Shown here one piece after another: positions 1 to 9,465 of a stretch of 64,000 bases of DNA (the first letter of the stretch is position 1; each line of letters begins with the position of its first letter). The stretch is from CAVXTT01 sp963764685 (GTDB lineage Bacteria; Bacteroidota; Ignavibacteria; Ignavibacteriales; Ignavibacteriaceae), in the NCBI GenBank assembly GCA_963764685.1, contig CAVXTT010000030.1, positions 47,906 through 111,905 of the forward strand, written 5' to 3'. Below the pieces are notes generated by a model, which saw only the letters and a list, made by a program, of their open reading frames with translations, was not told the DNA's origin and did not search any database. The translations under genes were made by a program, and so were the position numbers.

Positions 1-468
1 AAATTCAAAACCGGACATCTGCAGCCATACAAGGGTGATTATGCAGGACTGCCGATAAACCGGACATTTTATGCGGGAGGAAGCAATTCAGTCAGGGGCT
101 GGAGAGCAAATGAACTTTATCCCAGGGAGGCGCCCAGTATTATCAATGAGATAAATAATATGGGGTTAAATTATAAAGGGGGTACTTTTCTGCTGGAGAG
201 TTCAGTGGAGTTCAGATACCGGTTCCTGGAAAGCTTTGGCGCTGCAGTCTTTGCAGACGCAGGAAATGCCTGGCTCAGCTACAAAGATTTCAGGTTTGAT
301 GAAACTGCCCTTGCTGTGGGTGTAGGACTCCGTTATTACTCTTCAGTTGCTCCTTTCCGCTTTGACTTTGGAATTAAGTTCTGGGATCCTGATGATCAAC
401 AATTTATTTTCAGCCAGCAGTTCATTCAGAATGTGGTTTTTCATTTCGGAATAGGGGAAGCCTTCTGA
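1..468 (+). CDS. Omp85/BamA-TamA-like outer-membrane protein, C-terminal part
   Basis: The reading frame is open from the first base, so the gene begins before the window; an internal ATG at 160 is not the true start. The 155 visible residues are the end of a 16-strand Omp85 barrel. Near the start there is FYAGGSNSVRGWRANEL, matching the conserved VRGF/VRGW loop-6 motif of BamA/TamA proteins, and the chain ends in an aromatic (GEAF) as barrel proteins do. It is closely similar to the next gene downstream, so the two are tandem paralogues. In this family the protein inserts or assembles other outer-membrane proteins; whether this copy is BamA, TamA or a specialised paralogue cannot be told from the fragment. 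An imperfect GC-rich hairpin at about 470-512 may be its terminator. Confidence 0.85.
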   Translation, partial: KFKTGHLQPYKGDYAGLPINRTFYAGGSNSVRGWRANELYPREAPSIINEINNMGLNYKGGTFLLESSVEFRYRFLESFGAAVFADAGNAWLSYKDFRFDETALAVGVGLRYYSSVAPFRFDFGIKFWDPDDQQFIFSQQFIQNVVFHFGIGEAF

Positions 469-596
469 TTGGTTTCCGGGATATGGGTTCGTGAACCCGG
501 AACCTTTATACTGATCATTTTATTTATAAACCCGCAGGAAGAATTTTTAAATATAAGCAGGATGTAGTATTTTCAATCTGCAAATCCTAAAACATT

Positions 597-2635
597 ATGA
601 TGCGCAGAACTCTGCTTCTTTTTTTCTCACGTACGCGTGTGTTCTGAGCGCCCAGGATCTCTATGAGCTGGACGGGATAGAATTTAAGGGAAATAATTTC
701 TTTTCAGCTTCTCTTTTAAAAGAAATCATTTTTAGTGAACAAACTCCCCCCTGGTATTGGAAATTTCTTAATTCCTTCACAAGTCTTGGCAAGCCGCCGC
801 AATATTTTGACTCCTCCTTAATACCAGTAGATGTCGCCGCATTAAAGGGATTCTATAATGATAAAGGCTTTTTTAAGAATGAGATTGGTTATGAGTATAC
901 AGTTGATACCAGCAGCAAATCTGTTACGCTTATCTATCTCATAAATGAAATGGAGCCGGCTCAGTACGGAAGACCCACATTGCATTTTAAAACAGATATC
1001 CCGGCTTTCCTGCAGGATAAGCTTTATGTAGATCTTGATCTCGATTCCACTTACCGCTATGACCAGGAAAAGCTTGAACAGGAGATAAAGGAATCCATTG
1101 GACTATTAACCAATAATGGTTTTATGCTTGCCAGGTTCGACAGTACAATAATTTCACGAGATACATTGAATGACCGGGCGGATATTTCAATATATATAGA
1201 CCCCGGAAAACGTTATACGATAAGCGAGATCAGAATTGAAAAAACAGGTGAAGGCAGTTCGCTTGTAACCGATAAGCTGCTCAGGGAAGTAGCTGCAATT
1301 CAGCCGGGAGAATTTTACAGCCGGGAGAAAGTAAGTAAAAGTCAAACACGTCTCTTCCGGACAGGGCTTTTTAATTTTGTAAGTCTTAACGGAATTGTTG
1401 AAGACAGCACAAATAAAATCCCGCTGAGGCTTATGGGAAGTATCGATAAGATGAATGAGCTGTCTCCCGAAATTGTAATGGATAATGAAGGGAACTCATT
1501 CAACCTGGGTTTGGGAGCTTCCTATATAAGAAAGAATTTCTTTGGTGATGCAAGGAAATTTACCCTGGCTTCGAAATTTGGAATTATTGACGTAGTTAAC
1601 TTTAATTTTGAGAATATTTTTAAGAAACCTGAAGAGCGGGACTCCACTTTTCAGGGATACATCGATCTGAGTGCAAAGGTAGAACAGCCCTATATGTTTA
1701 ATAAACCCATATTCGGGAGTCTGGAACTATATTCTCAATTTTTCACTATCCTTAGAAATACTCTCCGTACGATAGGAGGGAAAATAGTATTCGATTTTGA
1801 AATGCCGGAGTATACTTTTGTAAGTATGCTTAAGCCGTATTATAATATCGAATTCGTTGAATACATTCCTTTTATCGAGGGATCTACTGTCGACATAAAT
1901 ATTAACAGTGTAACATCAAGTATCGGGGCAGAAACCGGAACATCGAAGATTGATGATATACTTTTTCCCACTGCTGGTTACAATAGCACCTTACTTGCAG
2001 AAATGTCGGCAAGCCATACAGGAACTTTAATCGGGGGAAGTTATACGGATACTTTGAATTATGACCCGAACTATGCCGAGACAGCATATTTTTATAAGAC
2101 ACAATTGACTAATGCTGTTTACTTTCCTCTGAATTATAGAAACACCCTGGTGTTCGGAGCCAAATTTAAAGTAGGCTATATACAGACAATTAAGGGAAGT
2201 GAATATCTTATCCCGCCAAACAGGACATTCTTTGCAGGGGGAAGCAACTCGGTAAGGGGCTGGCGTGCAAGAGAACTTACTCCTGCAGATACAATACAAT
2301 ATTACGGGCTTACTCTGAGTACGAATTCAGGAGATTATCTTCTCGGCGGTACATTCCTTATGGAAGGTTCTTTCGAATACAGGATACGTTTTCTTAAACA
2401 GTACGGCCTGGTATTCTTCGGAGATTATGGAAATGTATGGAATGGTTATAAAAATATAAGGATCGATGAGATTGCTGTGGCTACAGGTCTCGGGTTCAGG
2501 TATTTCTCCAGCATTGCTCCATTCAGGCTCGACTTTGGTATTAAATTCTATAACCCTGCCGATAAGAAATTTATCTTTCAAAAACCCTTCTTCAAACAGA
2601 TCGAATTTCATTTTGCCATTGGCGAAGCATTCTAA
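597..2635 (+). CDS. Omp85/TamA-like outer-membrane assembly protein (one frameshift)
   Basis: About 680 residues. The likely start is the ATG at 597 (MMRRTLLLFF), a signal peptide that goes out of frame at a run of seven T at 619-625. Adding one T restores LTYACVLSAQ and an unbroken frame to 2635. Residues about 20-120 and 150-270 look like POTRA repeats (for example GKRYTISEIRIEKTGEG and the RLFRTGLFNFV segment typical of the last POTRA). The rest is an outer-membrane barrel with the loop-6 motif FFAGGSNSVRGWRARE and a terminal GEAF. Domain order and length fit TamA/BamA-like proteins. It lies directly behind a paralogue (1-468). The break is most simply a homopolymer sequencing error; a phase-variable tract is the alternative. 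Confidence 0.85.
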
Positions 2636-2742
2636 TTGTTCCAGAGTTTGAAGCACTGGAACTGCTAAGCATTAACGTGCTGCCAAATGAGCAATCCAAT
2701 GTTTGCTTTTTCATATTGGAATTATATAAATTCTTATAAGAA

Positions 2743-2925
2743 CAGGGGATCAAACAACTCCTACCGGATTTAATCCAATAATCCGGGAAAATTTGACTAA
2801 AAATTTACCCCCAGGCCTATCTCTCCCGGTACCTAACCCATTTAACCTCTTTACAATCCTTCTTCGCCAGTAATGTTATAGTAGGAGTTTATAAGGACAT
2901 AATAGGAGTTGTGTAGGGGGTAGTG
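2743..2925 (+). repeat. dispersed ~185-bp intergenic repeat, copy 1
   Basis: This stretch in the gap 2636-3101 is the reverse complement, at roughly three-quarters identity by eye, of 39950-40135. Shared blocks include ccaggcctatct, cccggtacc, acaatccttcttcg and gtaatgttatagtagg. Its 3' end carries four AGGA/AGGG boxes spaced 10-11 bp (about 2881-2921). No open frame crosses both copies, so it looks like a non-coding repeat family. Each copy lies 177-212 bp ahead of a gene for an exported protein, but in opposite orientation relative to that gene. Confidence 0.7.
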
Positions 2926-3101
2926 GCTTATATTTATCAGGTGCCGGTTCAAATCAATTAAAGAAACTTGCTAGTGACAATTGTTCTTTTTAATTTTACA
3001 CGGTTATCTGCATCGTGAAGGTATCTTTTAATTGAGCGATCAGTTTACTCTCCCGAGGCAGTATTTTTTATGGAATTAATGAAATAATACAAGGAGATTC
3101 A

Positions 3102-5078
3102 ATGAATGTGTTGAAAGCCTCAGTATTTTTAATTCTTTTGCTAACGCAAAATGCCTCTGCACAATTCGTTGAACAAACCTCTATTGTTCTTCCAGGATTA
3201 TTTGCAGGTTCAATTCAATGGGGAGATTATGATAATGATTCCGATCTGGATATTCTTCTTTCAGGAAGTGCCGACCCGGTCAGGATAACAAAAGTCTACC
3301 GGAATAACGGTGATAATACCTTTACCGAACAAACCTCAATTTCCTTAACACCTGTATATGATGGGAATGCTGCATGGGGAGATTACGATAATGATAATGA
3401 TCTCGATATTTTATTAACAGGTGAAGCGGAGACAGGATATATCTCTAAAATATATAAGAACAATGGTGATAATAGTTTCTCGGAACAAATTGGAGTCACG
3501 TTAACAGGAGTTACCGGAAGTTCTGCTGCCTGGGGGGATTATGACAATGATGGTGATCTCGATATTATTTTAGCAGGCAGATATACTACACTACCGATAA
3601 CTTATCCCGTTGCCACTAAAATATATGAAAATACCGGATCAGGATTCGTTGAATCATTTAATCTCACGGGCATAATGTCCGGATCAGTAGAATGGGGAGA
3701 TTATGATAATGATTCGGACCTTGATATACTTCTTACCGGTGATATGGGGGGCAGTATGAACTATACTGCAAAAATATTCAAGAATAATGGTAACAGCACT
3801 TTTACCGAGCAGGCTGTTTCGCTGCCTCATATTATGATGGGATCAGCTGTCTGGGGAGATTATGATAATGATGGAGACCTGGATATTTTGTTGTCAGGTT
3901 TTGAGGGACCGGGTAATGTAACTAAGGTCTTCCGGAATGAAGGCAGTGATATATTTACAGAACAAGCGTCCATAGTATTGCTGCAGATCGGCAGCGGCTC
4001 AGCGGAATGGGGAGATTATGATAATGACGGCAATCTGGATATTCTTCTGACCGGATCAACTGAATTAGCCGGTGGAGTTTATTATTCAAAGATATACCGT
4101 AACAACGGAAATAATACATTTACAGATCAGACACAGATTCTGCTGACTGCTGTTTTCGCAGGCGCCGCTGAATGGGGAGATTACGATAATGATAATGATC
4201 TGGATATAATTCTGTATGGAATAACACCTGCGGGTCTTGTTACAAAGATATACAGAAATATGATCACCGCGGCAAATACTCTGCCCACTGTACCTCTGAA
4301 TCTCTCTGCACATATTTATGATGATAATACAATCAATCTGCAGTGGAACAAAAGTACCGATTTAGAAACCCCGCAGAACGGTTTAAAATATAATCTTTCA
4401 CTCGGTTGTGAACCCGGGGGTACAGAGATATATTCTCCAATGTCCGACACATCCACCGGGTACCGGAGAATAGTAGATATGGGGAATACGAATCATAGAA
4501 ATGTCTGGATGCTTAAAGGATTCAGCGACCGGAGGTATTACTGGAAAGTTCAGGCTGTTGATAATAATTTTGCCGGCTCTGACTTTTCAATCGAGAAGGG
4601 ATTCGCTATTGTAACAATTACTCTGACCAACGGGTGGAACCTGGTCTCAATACCCGGAATAAATCCTAACGGACAGAGTCCCTCAATATGGTTCCCCGGC
4701 CGCGACCCTGCTGCCGGTGTTTTCGGTTATAACAATGGATATTACCTGGTTAACACTCTTGAACCGGGAAAAGCTTACTGGATCAAACACATCGGCACAT
4801 ATACATACAGGATCCTGTTAGAGATTGTACCGCCGGCACCAATACCAATTCATCAGGGTTGGAATTTATTCGGGGTGTACGATTATGAAGTCTCATCAAA
4901 TGAGCTTACATCGTCTCCTCCGGGGCTCATTATGGGTTCTGTTTATGGATATACCGGAGGTTATTTGGCTGTCTCGACTCTTTATCCCGGTAAAGGATAC
5001 TGGGTTAAGTTGACGGGCACAGGCTTTTTGAATATACCGGGATATAATGGAGCCGGATGCATTTCCGGCTGGAAATAA
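3102..5078 (+). CDS. secreted VCBS/FG-GAP repeat protein with fibronectin-like and GWNLVS domains
   Basis: 658 residues starting at ATG 3102 after GGAG (3093). A signal peptide ends around NASAQ (residue 21). Residues about 38-385 hold seven copies of a ~50-residue repeat centred on WGDYDNDxDLDILL, the calcium-binding Asp/Asn loop of VCBS/FG-GAP propeller blades, each followed by KIYxNNG. About 395-500 resembles a fibronectin type III domain. The C-terminus has two copies of a GWNLVS...GKxYWVK module (about 510-570 and 585-640). No T9SS sorting domain follows, unlike neighbouring exported proteins, so it may be anchored otherwise or the gene end may be damaged. Function is probably surface adhesion or binding; no enzymatic motif is seen. 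Confidence 0.8.
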   Translation: MNVLKASVFLILLLTQNASAQFVEQTSIVLPGLFAGSIQWGDYDNDSDLDILLSGSADPVRITKVYRNNGDNTFTEQTSISLTPVYDGNAAWGDYDNDNDLDILLTGEAETGYISKIYKNNGDNSFSEQIGVTLTGVTGSSAAWGDYDNDGDLDIILAGRYTTLPITYPVATKIYENTGSGFVESFNLTGIMSGSVEWGDYDNDSDLDILLTGDMGGSMNYTAKIFKNNGNSTFTEQAVSLPHIMMGSAVWGDYDNDGDLDILLSGFEGPGNVTKVFRNEGSDIFTEQASIVLLQIGSGSAEWGDYDNDGNLDILLTGSTELAGGVYYSKIYRNNGNNTFTDQTQILLTAVFAGAAEWGDYDNDNDLDIILYGITPAGLVTKIYRNMITAANTLPTVPLNLSAHIYDDNTINLQWNKSTDLETPQNGLKYNLSLGCEPGGTEIYSPMSDTSTGYRRIVDMGNTNHRNVWMLKGFSDRRYYWKVQAVDNNFAGSDFSIEKGFAIVTITLTNGWNLVSIPGINPNGQSPSIWFPGRDPAAGVFGYNNGYYLVNTLEPGKAYWIKHIGTYTYRILLEIVPPAPIPIHQGWNLFGVYDYEVSSNELTSSPPGLIMGSVYGYTGGYLAVSTLYPGKGYWVKLTGTGFLNIPGYNGAGCISGWK

Positions 5079-5098
5079 TTCAAAAGAGTGTGCGGGAT

Positions 5099-5127
5099 GC
5101 AGAGCATTTTCAAGAGAGATGCTCTGC
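5099..5127 (+). terminator. possible hairpin terminator after the VCBS gene
   Basis: gcagagca pairs with tgctctgc across a 13-base loop, 20 bases after the stop codon of the VCBS protein. There is no T-run after the stem, so termination is uncertain. Confidence 0.3.
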
Positions 5128-5208
5128 CGGGAGGATATAGGTTGTCGAATTTATATATGAAGAAATAGAATTATAAATTACTCAATTTAGAACACTGTCA
5201 AAGGTTAG

Positions 5209-5652
5209 TCAGAGTTTATTTATACTCTCTATTGTTTTAACAATTCTTCTTTCCCTTGTCTCCTGCTTCTTTGCTTCATTTATCCATTGAACATATTCTT
5301 TACGGTGAGTGTAGGAGAGCTTCTCAAACTTTAACAGCAATCCTGATTTCTTTAATTCATTTCTAAGATCACCAGGTATTTCAACAACACGTTCTTCTGT
5401 ATCTTTTTCAACTTCTACAGTTACAATATCTCCCGGACCTTTGCCTATCTGTTTCCGCAGTGCCTGTGTTAATCCGATCATATAACATCCCCCCATATTG
5501 ACGATTGAGCCCCTGTACTCCGTTCCGTCAAAGGTGGCTTTTACCTTAACCCGTTTCGAGCCGAAAGTTTTCTCAACATCAAACGGTATTTCGAAATATG
5601 CTGCATCAAGATCTTTCTGCCTCTGAATTACAGCCTTAAAAGATTGTTTCAT
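5209..5652 (-). CDS. YdeI/OmpD-associated family protein with DUF1905 domain
   Basis: 147 residues from the ATG at 5652 (MKQSFKAVIQRQ). An upstream in-frame start at 5688 would add an unrelated hydrophobic stretch and is less likely. Residues about 5-95 match the DUF1905 small beta-barrel (EIPFDVEKTFGSKRVKVKATFDG, then YRGSIVNMGG and GLTQALRKQIGKGPGD, written here in parts). The C-terminal third matches the YdeI/OmpD-associated domain, with the FEKLSYTHRKEYVQWINEAK segment. Related proteins have been called bacteriocin-protection proteins, but the biochemical role is not settled. It stands alone, convergent with the VCBS gene and divergent from the gene at 5844. Confidence 0.8.
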   Translation of the reverse strand: MKQSFKAVIQRQKDLDAAYFEIPFDVEKTFGSKRVKVKATFDGTEYRGSIVNMGGCYMIGLTQALRKQIGKGPGDIVTVEVEKDTEERVVEIPGDLRNELKKSGLLLKFEKLSYTHRKEYVQWINEAKKQETRERRIVKTIESINKL

Positions 5653-5843
5653 ATAAATGAACCTGGGATAATAAATTACATATAACAAACATCAGGGAAA
5701 TCCCTTAAAAAAGGAAGACCCCAGGTGCAATCGTTGAGATTTGTAGGCATTTGATTCATCAAATGCCTGCAGGGCAGAAATGACTTGACTGAACCTGCTA
5801 TTTTAACAAATTTTACAGTAGTAAAAATTTTTTAAGGGATAAG

Positions 5844-7229
5844 ATGAAGAGAGTTATCTTTGGTTCCCTTTTCCTGTTCCTGTCCGTTTATCCGCAGTCT
5901 GTTAATCTGCGCGACACAACTAACCAGTTCGATTACATAATTATTACCACACCTGAAATTGCTCCTGCCTGCCAGTCATTTGTTCAGCATAAGGAAATTG
6001 TCCGTGATCTTAAAACGATTCTTGTTGATACTGCTCAGATATTTGCAGAATTTAATTCAAGTTCCTCACCTGAGCAGAAGATAAGAGAATTTATAAGCTA
6101 TGCCGGGACTTACTGGAGACAGCCATTCCCTAAATTTGTTCTGATAATGGGAACAAACAAAATGGTACCCGGTTTCCTGACTTCAGGTATTCATCCATAT
6201 TATAGTGATTTTTACTATGGGCAAAGTATTTATGAGAATGATTCGACGACAACAGAGTTTTACGTGGGCCGCTTACCTGTTAAGAATATTGCTGAAACCG
6301 GAAATATTCTTTCCAAAATAATTGAATATGAATTAAGTCAATACCAGGACTGGATGAATAATATTCTTGTCTGGCACGATGATAATCCTTACTTCAATTT
6401 TCCTTTCTATGCAATATTTGACAGACTGCCGGGATATATCAGGAAGTTTAGATTTATAAGTGAACCTGATTCCTCAGCTTACGGGAATAAAGATTCCATC
6501 TTTAATTTTACTGAACAAACTGGTACATCTGTAATATTTTTTTCATCAGCATTCATTAATGACTCGTTTTATATTGCACCGTACTACTTCAATATTGAGG
6601 ATGTTTCCGGATTTAATAATGCTCAAAAATATTTTTTTTCAATGCATTTTCATCAGAGAAATATAGTTGATACAAATACCAGCTTTAACAGGGAGATGCT
6701 TGTACTTTCTTATTCCGGTTCTCTGGGAAGCATAGGGTTCCAGGGCCTTAATCTATGGGGAATCGTAACTTATATCTGGAGTTTCTGGTTAGATCGGCTG
6801 TTCATCCCTGAGTACAAAACCTTGGGTGAAATTTTCAACCTGGATCCTGTTTCAATTAGTTTTTATATGGAAATGATAAAATCCGTAAGCCTTTGGGCTG
6901 ATCCTTCACTAATACTTCAATATGACGTTACTACCGGTATTGGAAATCATAATGATTATCTGCCTGAACAAAATCTTCTTTATCAAAACTATCCGAATCC
7001 CTTTAATCCGGTTACTACAATTCAATACTCCCTCCTCCGGGTTAGCTTTGTAACAATAAAGGTTTTTGATATCCTTGGTAATGAAATAGAGGCACTGGTT
7101 AAAGAAGAAAAACCTGCAGGTAATTATAAAGTCTTATGGAATGCCGGCAGTCTTCCCAGCGGAGTTTATTTCCTCAGAATGCAGGCAGGAGGATTTGTTC
7201 AGACAAGGAAGATGATTCTGATGAAATGA
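5844..7229 (+). CDS. C25 gingipain-like protein lacking catalytic residues, T9SS cargo
   Basis: 461 residues with a signal peptide (MKRVIFGSLFLFLSVYPQ). Residues about 28-340 follow the C25 (gingipain/PorU) fold: an FDYIIITTPE start, a KFVLIMGTN strand, SDFYY and FYVGRLPV. Where active members have the catalytic GHG, this protein reads VIFFSSAF, and where the catalytic Cys is expected it reads FFSMHFHQ, so I infer it is not a protease. The last ~85 residues are a T9SS type A sorting domain (NYPNPFNPVTTIQY to KMILMK), so it should be exported across the outer membrane and attached to the surface. Its sorting domain is nearly the same as that of the next gene. Confidence 0.75.
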   Translation: MKRVIFGSLFLFLSVYPQSVNLRDTTNQFDYIIITTPEIAPACQSFVQHKEIVRDLKTILVDTAQIFAEFNSSSSPEQKIREFISYAGTYWRQPFPKFVLIMGTNKMVPGFLTSGIHPYYSDFYYGQSIYENDSTTTEFYVGRLPVKNIAETGNILSKIIEYELSQYQDWMNNILVWHDDNPYFNFPFYAIFDRLPGYIRKFRFISEPDSSAYGNKDSIFNFTEQTGTSVIFFSSAFINDSFYIAPYYFNIEDVSGFNNAQKYFFSMHFHQRNIVDTNTSFNREMLVLSYSGSLGSIGFQGLNLWGIVTYIWSFWLDRLFIPEYKTLGEIFNLDPVSISFYMEMIKSVSLWADPSLILQYDVTTGIGNHNDYLPEQNLLYQNYPNPFNPVTTIQYSLLRVSFVTIKVFDILGNEIEALVKEEKPAGNYKVLWNAGSLPSGVYFLRMQAGGFVQTRKMILMK

Positions 7230-7393
7230 TAATTTAATTAATTTTTCTCCATCTCCCCGAAGCAGAAGGGAGAGGAGCCGTTTAAGTATAAAAGGGGCAC
7301 TAGAATATATAGAAAGTATCTATAGGACAAAAAATCTCAACCCGGGAGGGGTTGTATTCCCGTGGAGGATAAAAATAATAGGAGATCATTTCG

Positions 7394-8311
7394 ATGAAAA
7401 TAATATTGTTAATAACAATATTTCTTGGTTCCTGCAGCAATATTGCCCAGGCTCAAATTGATACCACTTTAAAAGAATATTATCCATTGGAAATTGGTAA
7501 TCACTGGGAATATTGGGATGGTGGAGAAATAGTCATGACTACCATTATTGGAGACACAGTGATGCCAAATGGAAACTCCTATAAGGTTATGAAGTATCGA
7601 TGGGAATCAGGGGCTGAAGCCTCCGTTTATTTTCGCATTGATGATTCACTGAATGTATGGCAATTTGGAAGTCTTGACACTGTATGTAATGGGGAAAGTA
7701 TAGGATATAAACTAACCTTACCAGATAGTACCATTTGGACAGAATGCACACTTTTTGGTCAGCTACCAACTGAAGAATATCCCTGCCTTGCTAATACTTA
7801 TCTACAGTATTCTTCAGTGTTAAATCAAATATGTACTACAAAGGCTTTTTGTTCAGCATGGATCGATACAGTTACTCAGGATACCTTCATCTGCAGTTAT
7901 AGTATGAATATCAACCACGTACAATTGGCTAAAGGATTTGGAAAAATTTATAGTACTGGTGAAACATTTGAATGGACATTAACCGGGGCAATAATTAATG
8001 GAATAAGGTACGGTATTATTACAGGTTTAACTGATCATAAATCTCAGGCAGAGGAATTTAATGTGAATGTCTATCCTAATCCTTTTAATCCTTCTACAAC
8101 AATTAACTATAGCATCCCCGAATATTCATCTATAACGATTAAAATTTTTGATATTCTTGGTAATGAACTAGAAGCACTGGTAAAAGCAGAAAAGCCTGCA
8201 GGAAATTATAAAGTTCTCTGGAATGCAGGTGGTCTTCCCAGCGGAGTTTATTTCCTCAGGATGCAGGCAGGAGGGTTTGTTCAGATAAGGAAGATGATTC
8301 TGATGAAATGA
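7394..8311 (+). CDS. T9SS type A sorting-domain protein, unknown function
   Basis: 305 residues from the ATG at 7394, with GGAGATC just upstream. The N-terminus has a signal peptide; LGSCSN resembles a weak lipobox, but cleavage after AQAQ looks at least as likely. The mature region (about 22-215) has a beta-rich pattern beginning EYYPLEIGNHWEYW, a motif common in secreted proteins of this phylum whose function is unknown. Six Cys residues could form disulfides. Residues about 220-305 are a T9SS sorting domain (YPNPFNPSTTINY, SGVYFLRMQ, KMILMK). Its last ~55 codons are almost identical in DNA to those of the upstream gene, suggesting recent duplication or gene conversion of the export tag. 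Confidence 0.75.
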   Translation: MKIILLITIFLGSCSNIAQAQIDTTLKEYYPLEIGNHWEYWDGGEIVMTTIIGDTVMPNGNSYKVMKYRWESGAEASVYFRIDDSLNVWQFGSLDTVCNGESIGYKLTLPDSTIWTECTLFGQLPTEEYPCLANTYLQYSSVLNQICTTKAFCSAWIDTVTQDTFICSYSMNINHVQLAKGFGKIYSTGETFEWTLTGAIINGIRYGIITGLTDHKSQAEEFNVNVYPNPFNPSTTINYSIPEYSSITIKIFDILGNELEALVKAEKPAGNYKVLWNAGGLPSGVYFLRMQAGGFVQIRKMILMK

Positions 8312-8377
8312 GTAGAAAAAAATTATATTTTTTCTTCCTCTTGCGCGCAAGGGGCAGGGAGACCAGCAAGACCAAAC

Positions 8378-8432
8378 CCTCTCTCCCAGAGGGATCCCTT
8401 CGGGATAATCTCTCCCTTGAAAAGGGCGAGAC
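8378..8432. repeat. short palindromic intergenic repeat (CTCTCCC type)
   Basis: The 273-bp gap before yicC contains nested small hairpins (ccctct/agaggg and atccc/gggat) followed by ctctcccttg and aagggcgag. The composition resembles the inverted-repeat element at 61479-61634 and a shorter piece near 7245-7275. No open frame. Confidence 0.5.
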
Positions 8433-8584
8433 TTATTGGAGCTAAAACATTACATTTCCAATGCTGCAATACTATCCAAAAATGTTAGTCCATCGCGTCC
8501 GCACGTCAGCACCACCGCACCAGATATTGGTTTCCACCCCCAATATTGATATTTTTCATATTCTAATTTTTATTTAAGGTTCAT

Positions 8585-9465
8585 ATGATCAATAGTATGA
8601 CCGGCTACGGAAAGGGCTCTGCCGGTAATAAAAAACTCACCGTAGAAGTTGAATTAAGAAGTGTTAATAATCGTTTTCTTGATATCTCAATGAAAACGCC
8701 ATCCTCCCTTCAGAATAAAGAATATGAGATCAGGGAACTGCTGAAAAGCAAGATTAAAAGAGGAAAGCTCACCGTCTCTATTCAGGTTAAGAAAAACGGC
8801 GGGAATGAAACGGAAGGTCTACAGGTTGACAAGGAAAAAGTCCGGGAATATCTCGGGGTTTTAAGACAACTGAAAAAAGCGGCAAAGCTTACAGAGAAAG
8901 TAAAGCTTGAGCATCTTCTGCTGAATAAAGATCTTTATGCATACAGCACAGTTGAAATGGCTGATGAGGAATATTCTATCGTACGACAGGCATTGTTTGC
9001 CGCGGCAGATTCCCTTGTGCAGATGAAAAAGAATGAAGGGGGAGAACTGGCAAGGATCTGAAGAACAGGATTGCCGCTATTGAAGAAAAGCTTATCCTAG
9101 TAGAGCAGGATGCATACCGCAATACAAGAGAGCATTTTGAGAAACTAAAGGAAAGAGTAAAGACTGCTTTATTGAAGATATCTCAGCTCACCCTGAACGG
9201 CTTGAAATGGAATTAGCACTTATAGTAGAGAAATCTGATATAACAGAAGAATGTGTAAGACTTAGAAGTCACCTTAAATTCTGTCTGGACAGTATTGACA
9301 GCGAAGAAGACCCCGGCAGAAAACTTAATTTCCTTTGCCAGGAGATGAACCGGGAAGCAAATACAATCTCGGCAAAATCCTTAACCACCCTTGATTACAC
9401 ATAATACTGTTCTTATCAAAGAAGAGATTGAAAAAATCAGAGAGCAGATCCAGAACATTGAGTAA
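8585..9465 (+). CDS. yicC: YicC family endoribonuclease-like protein (three frameshifts)
   Basis: The start MINSMTGYGKG at 8585 is diagnostic of YicC/YloC. The chain continues through VELRSVNNRFLDIS and reaches the C-terminal signature GRKLNFLCQEMNREANTISAKS and the final IREQIQNIE, ending at TAA 9463-9465. The frame breaks near 9057, 9167 and 9385; repairing each gives a complete ~293-residue protein. E. coli YicC is a metal-dependent RNase. The final TAATG overlaps the start of gmk, so the genes are co-transcribed and probably translationally coupled. Three single-base slips in one conserved gene favour sequence error over decay. Confidence 0.9.

Noticed and set aside
3200..4230. Regularly spaced repeats that might suggest a CRISPR array
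   Set aside because: They are in-frame codons for the WGDYDND motif of VCBS blades, about 150-165 bp apart, with diverged spacers that are coding.
9057..9400. Programmed ribosomal frameshifting in yicC
   Set aside because: Three slips without a shared slippery sequence or downstream structure, amid many similar slips in other genes; error is more likely.
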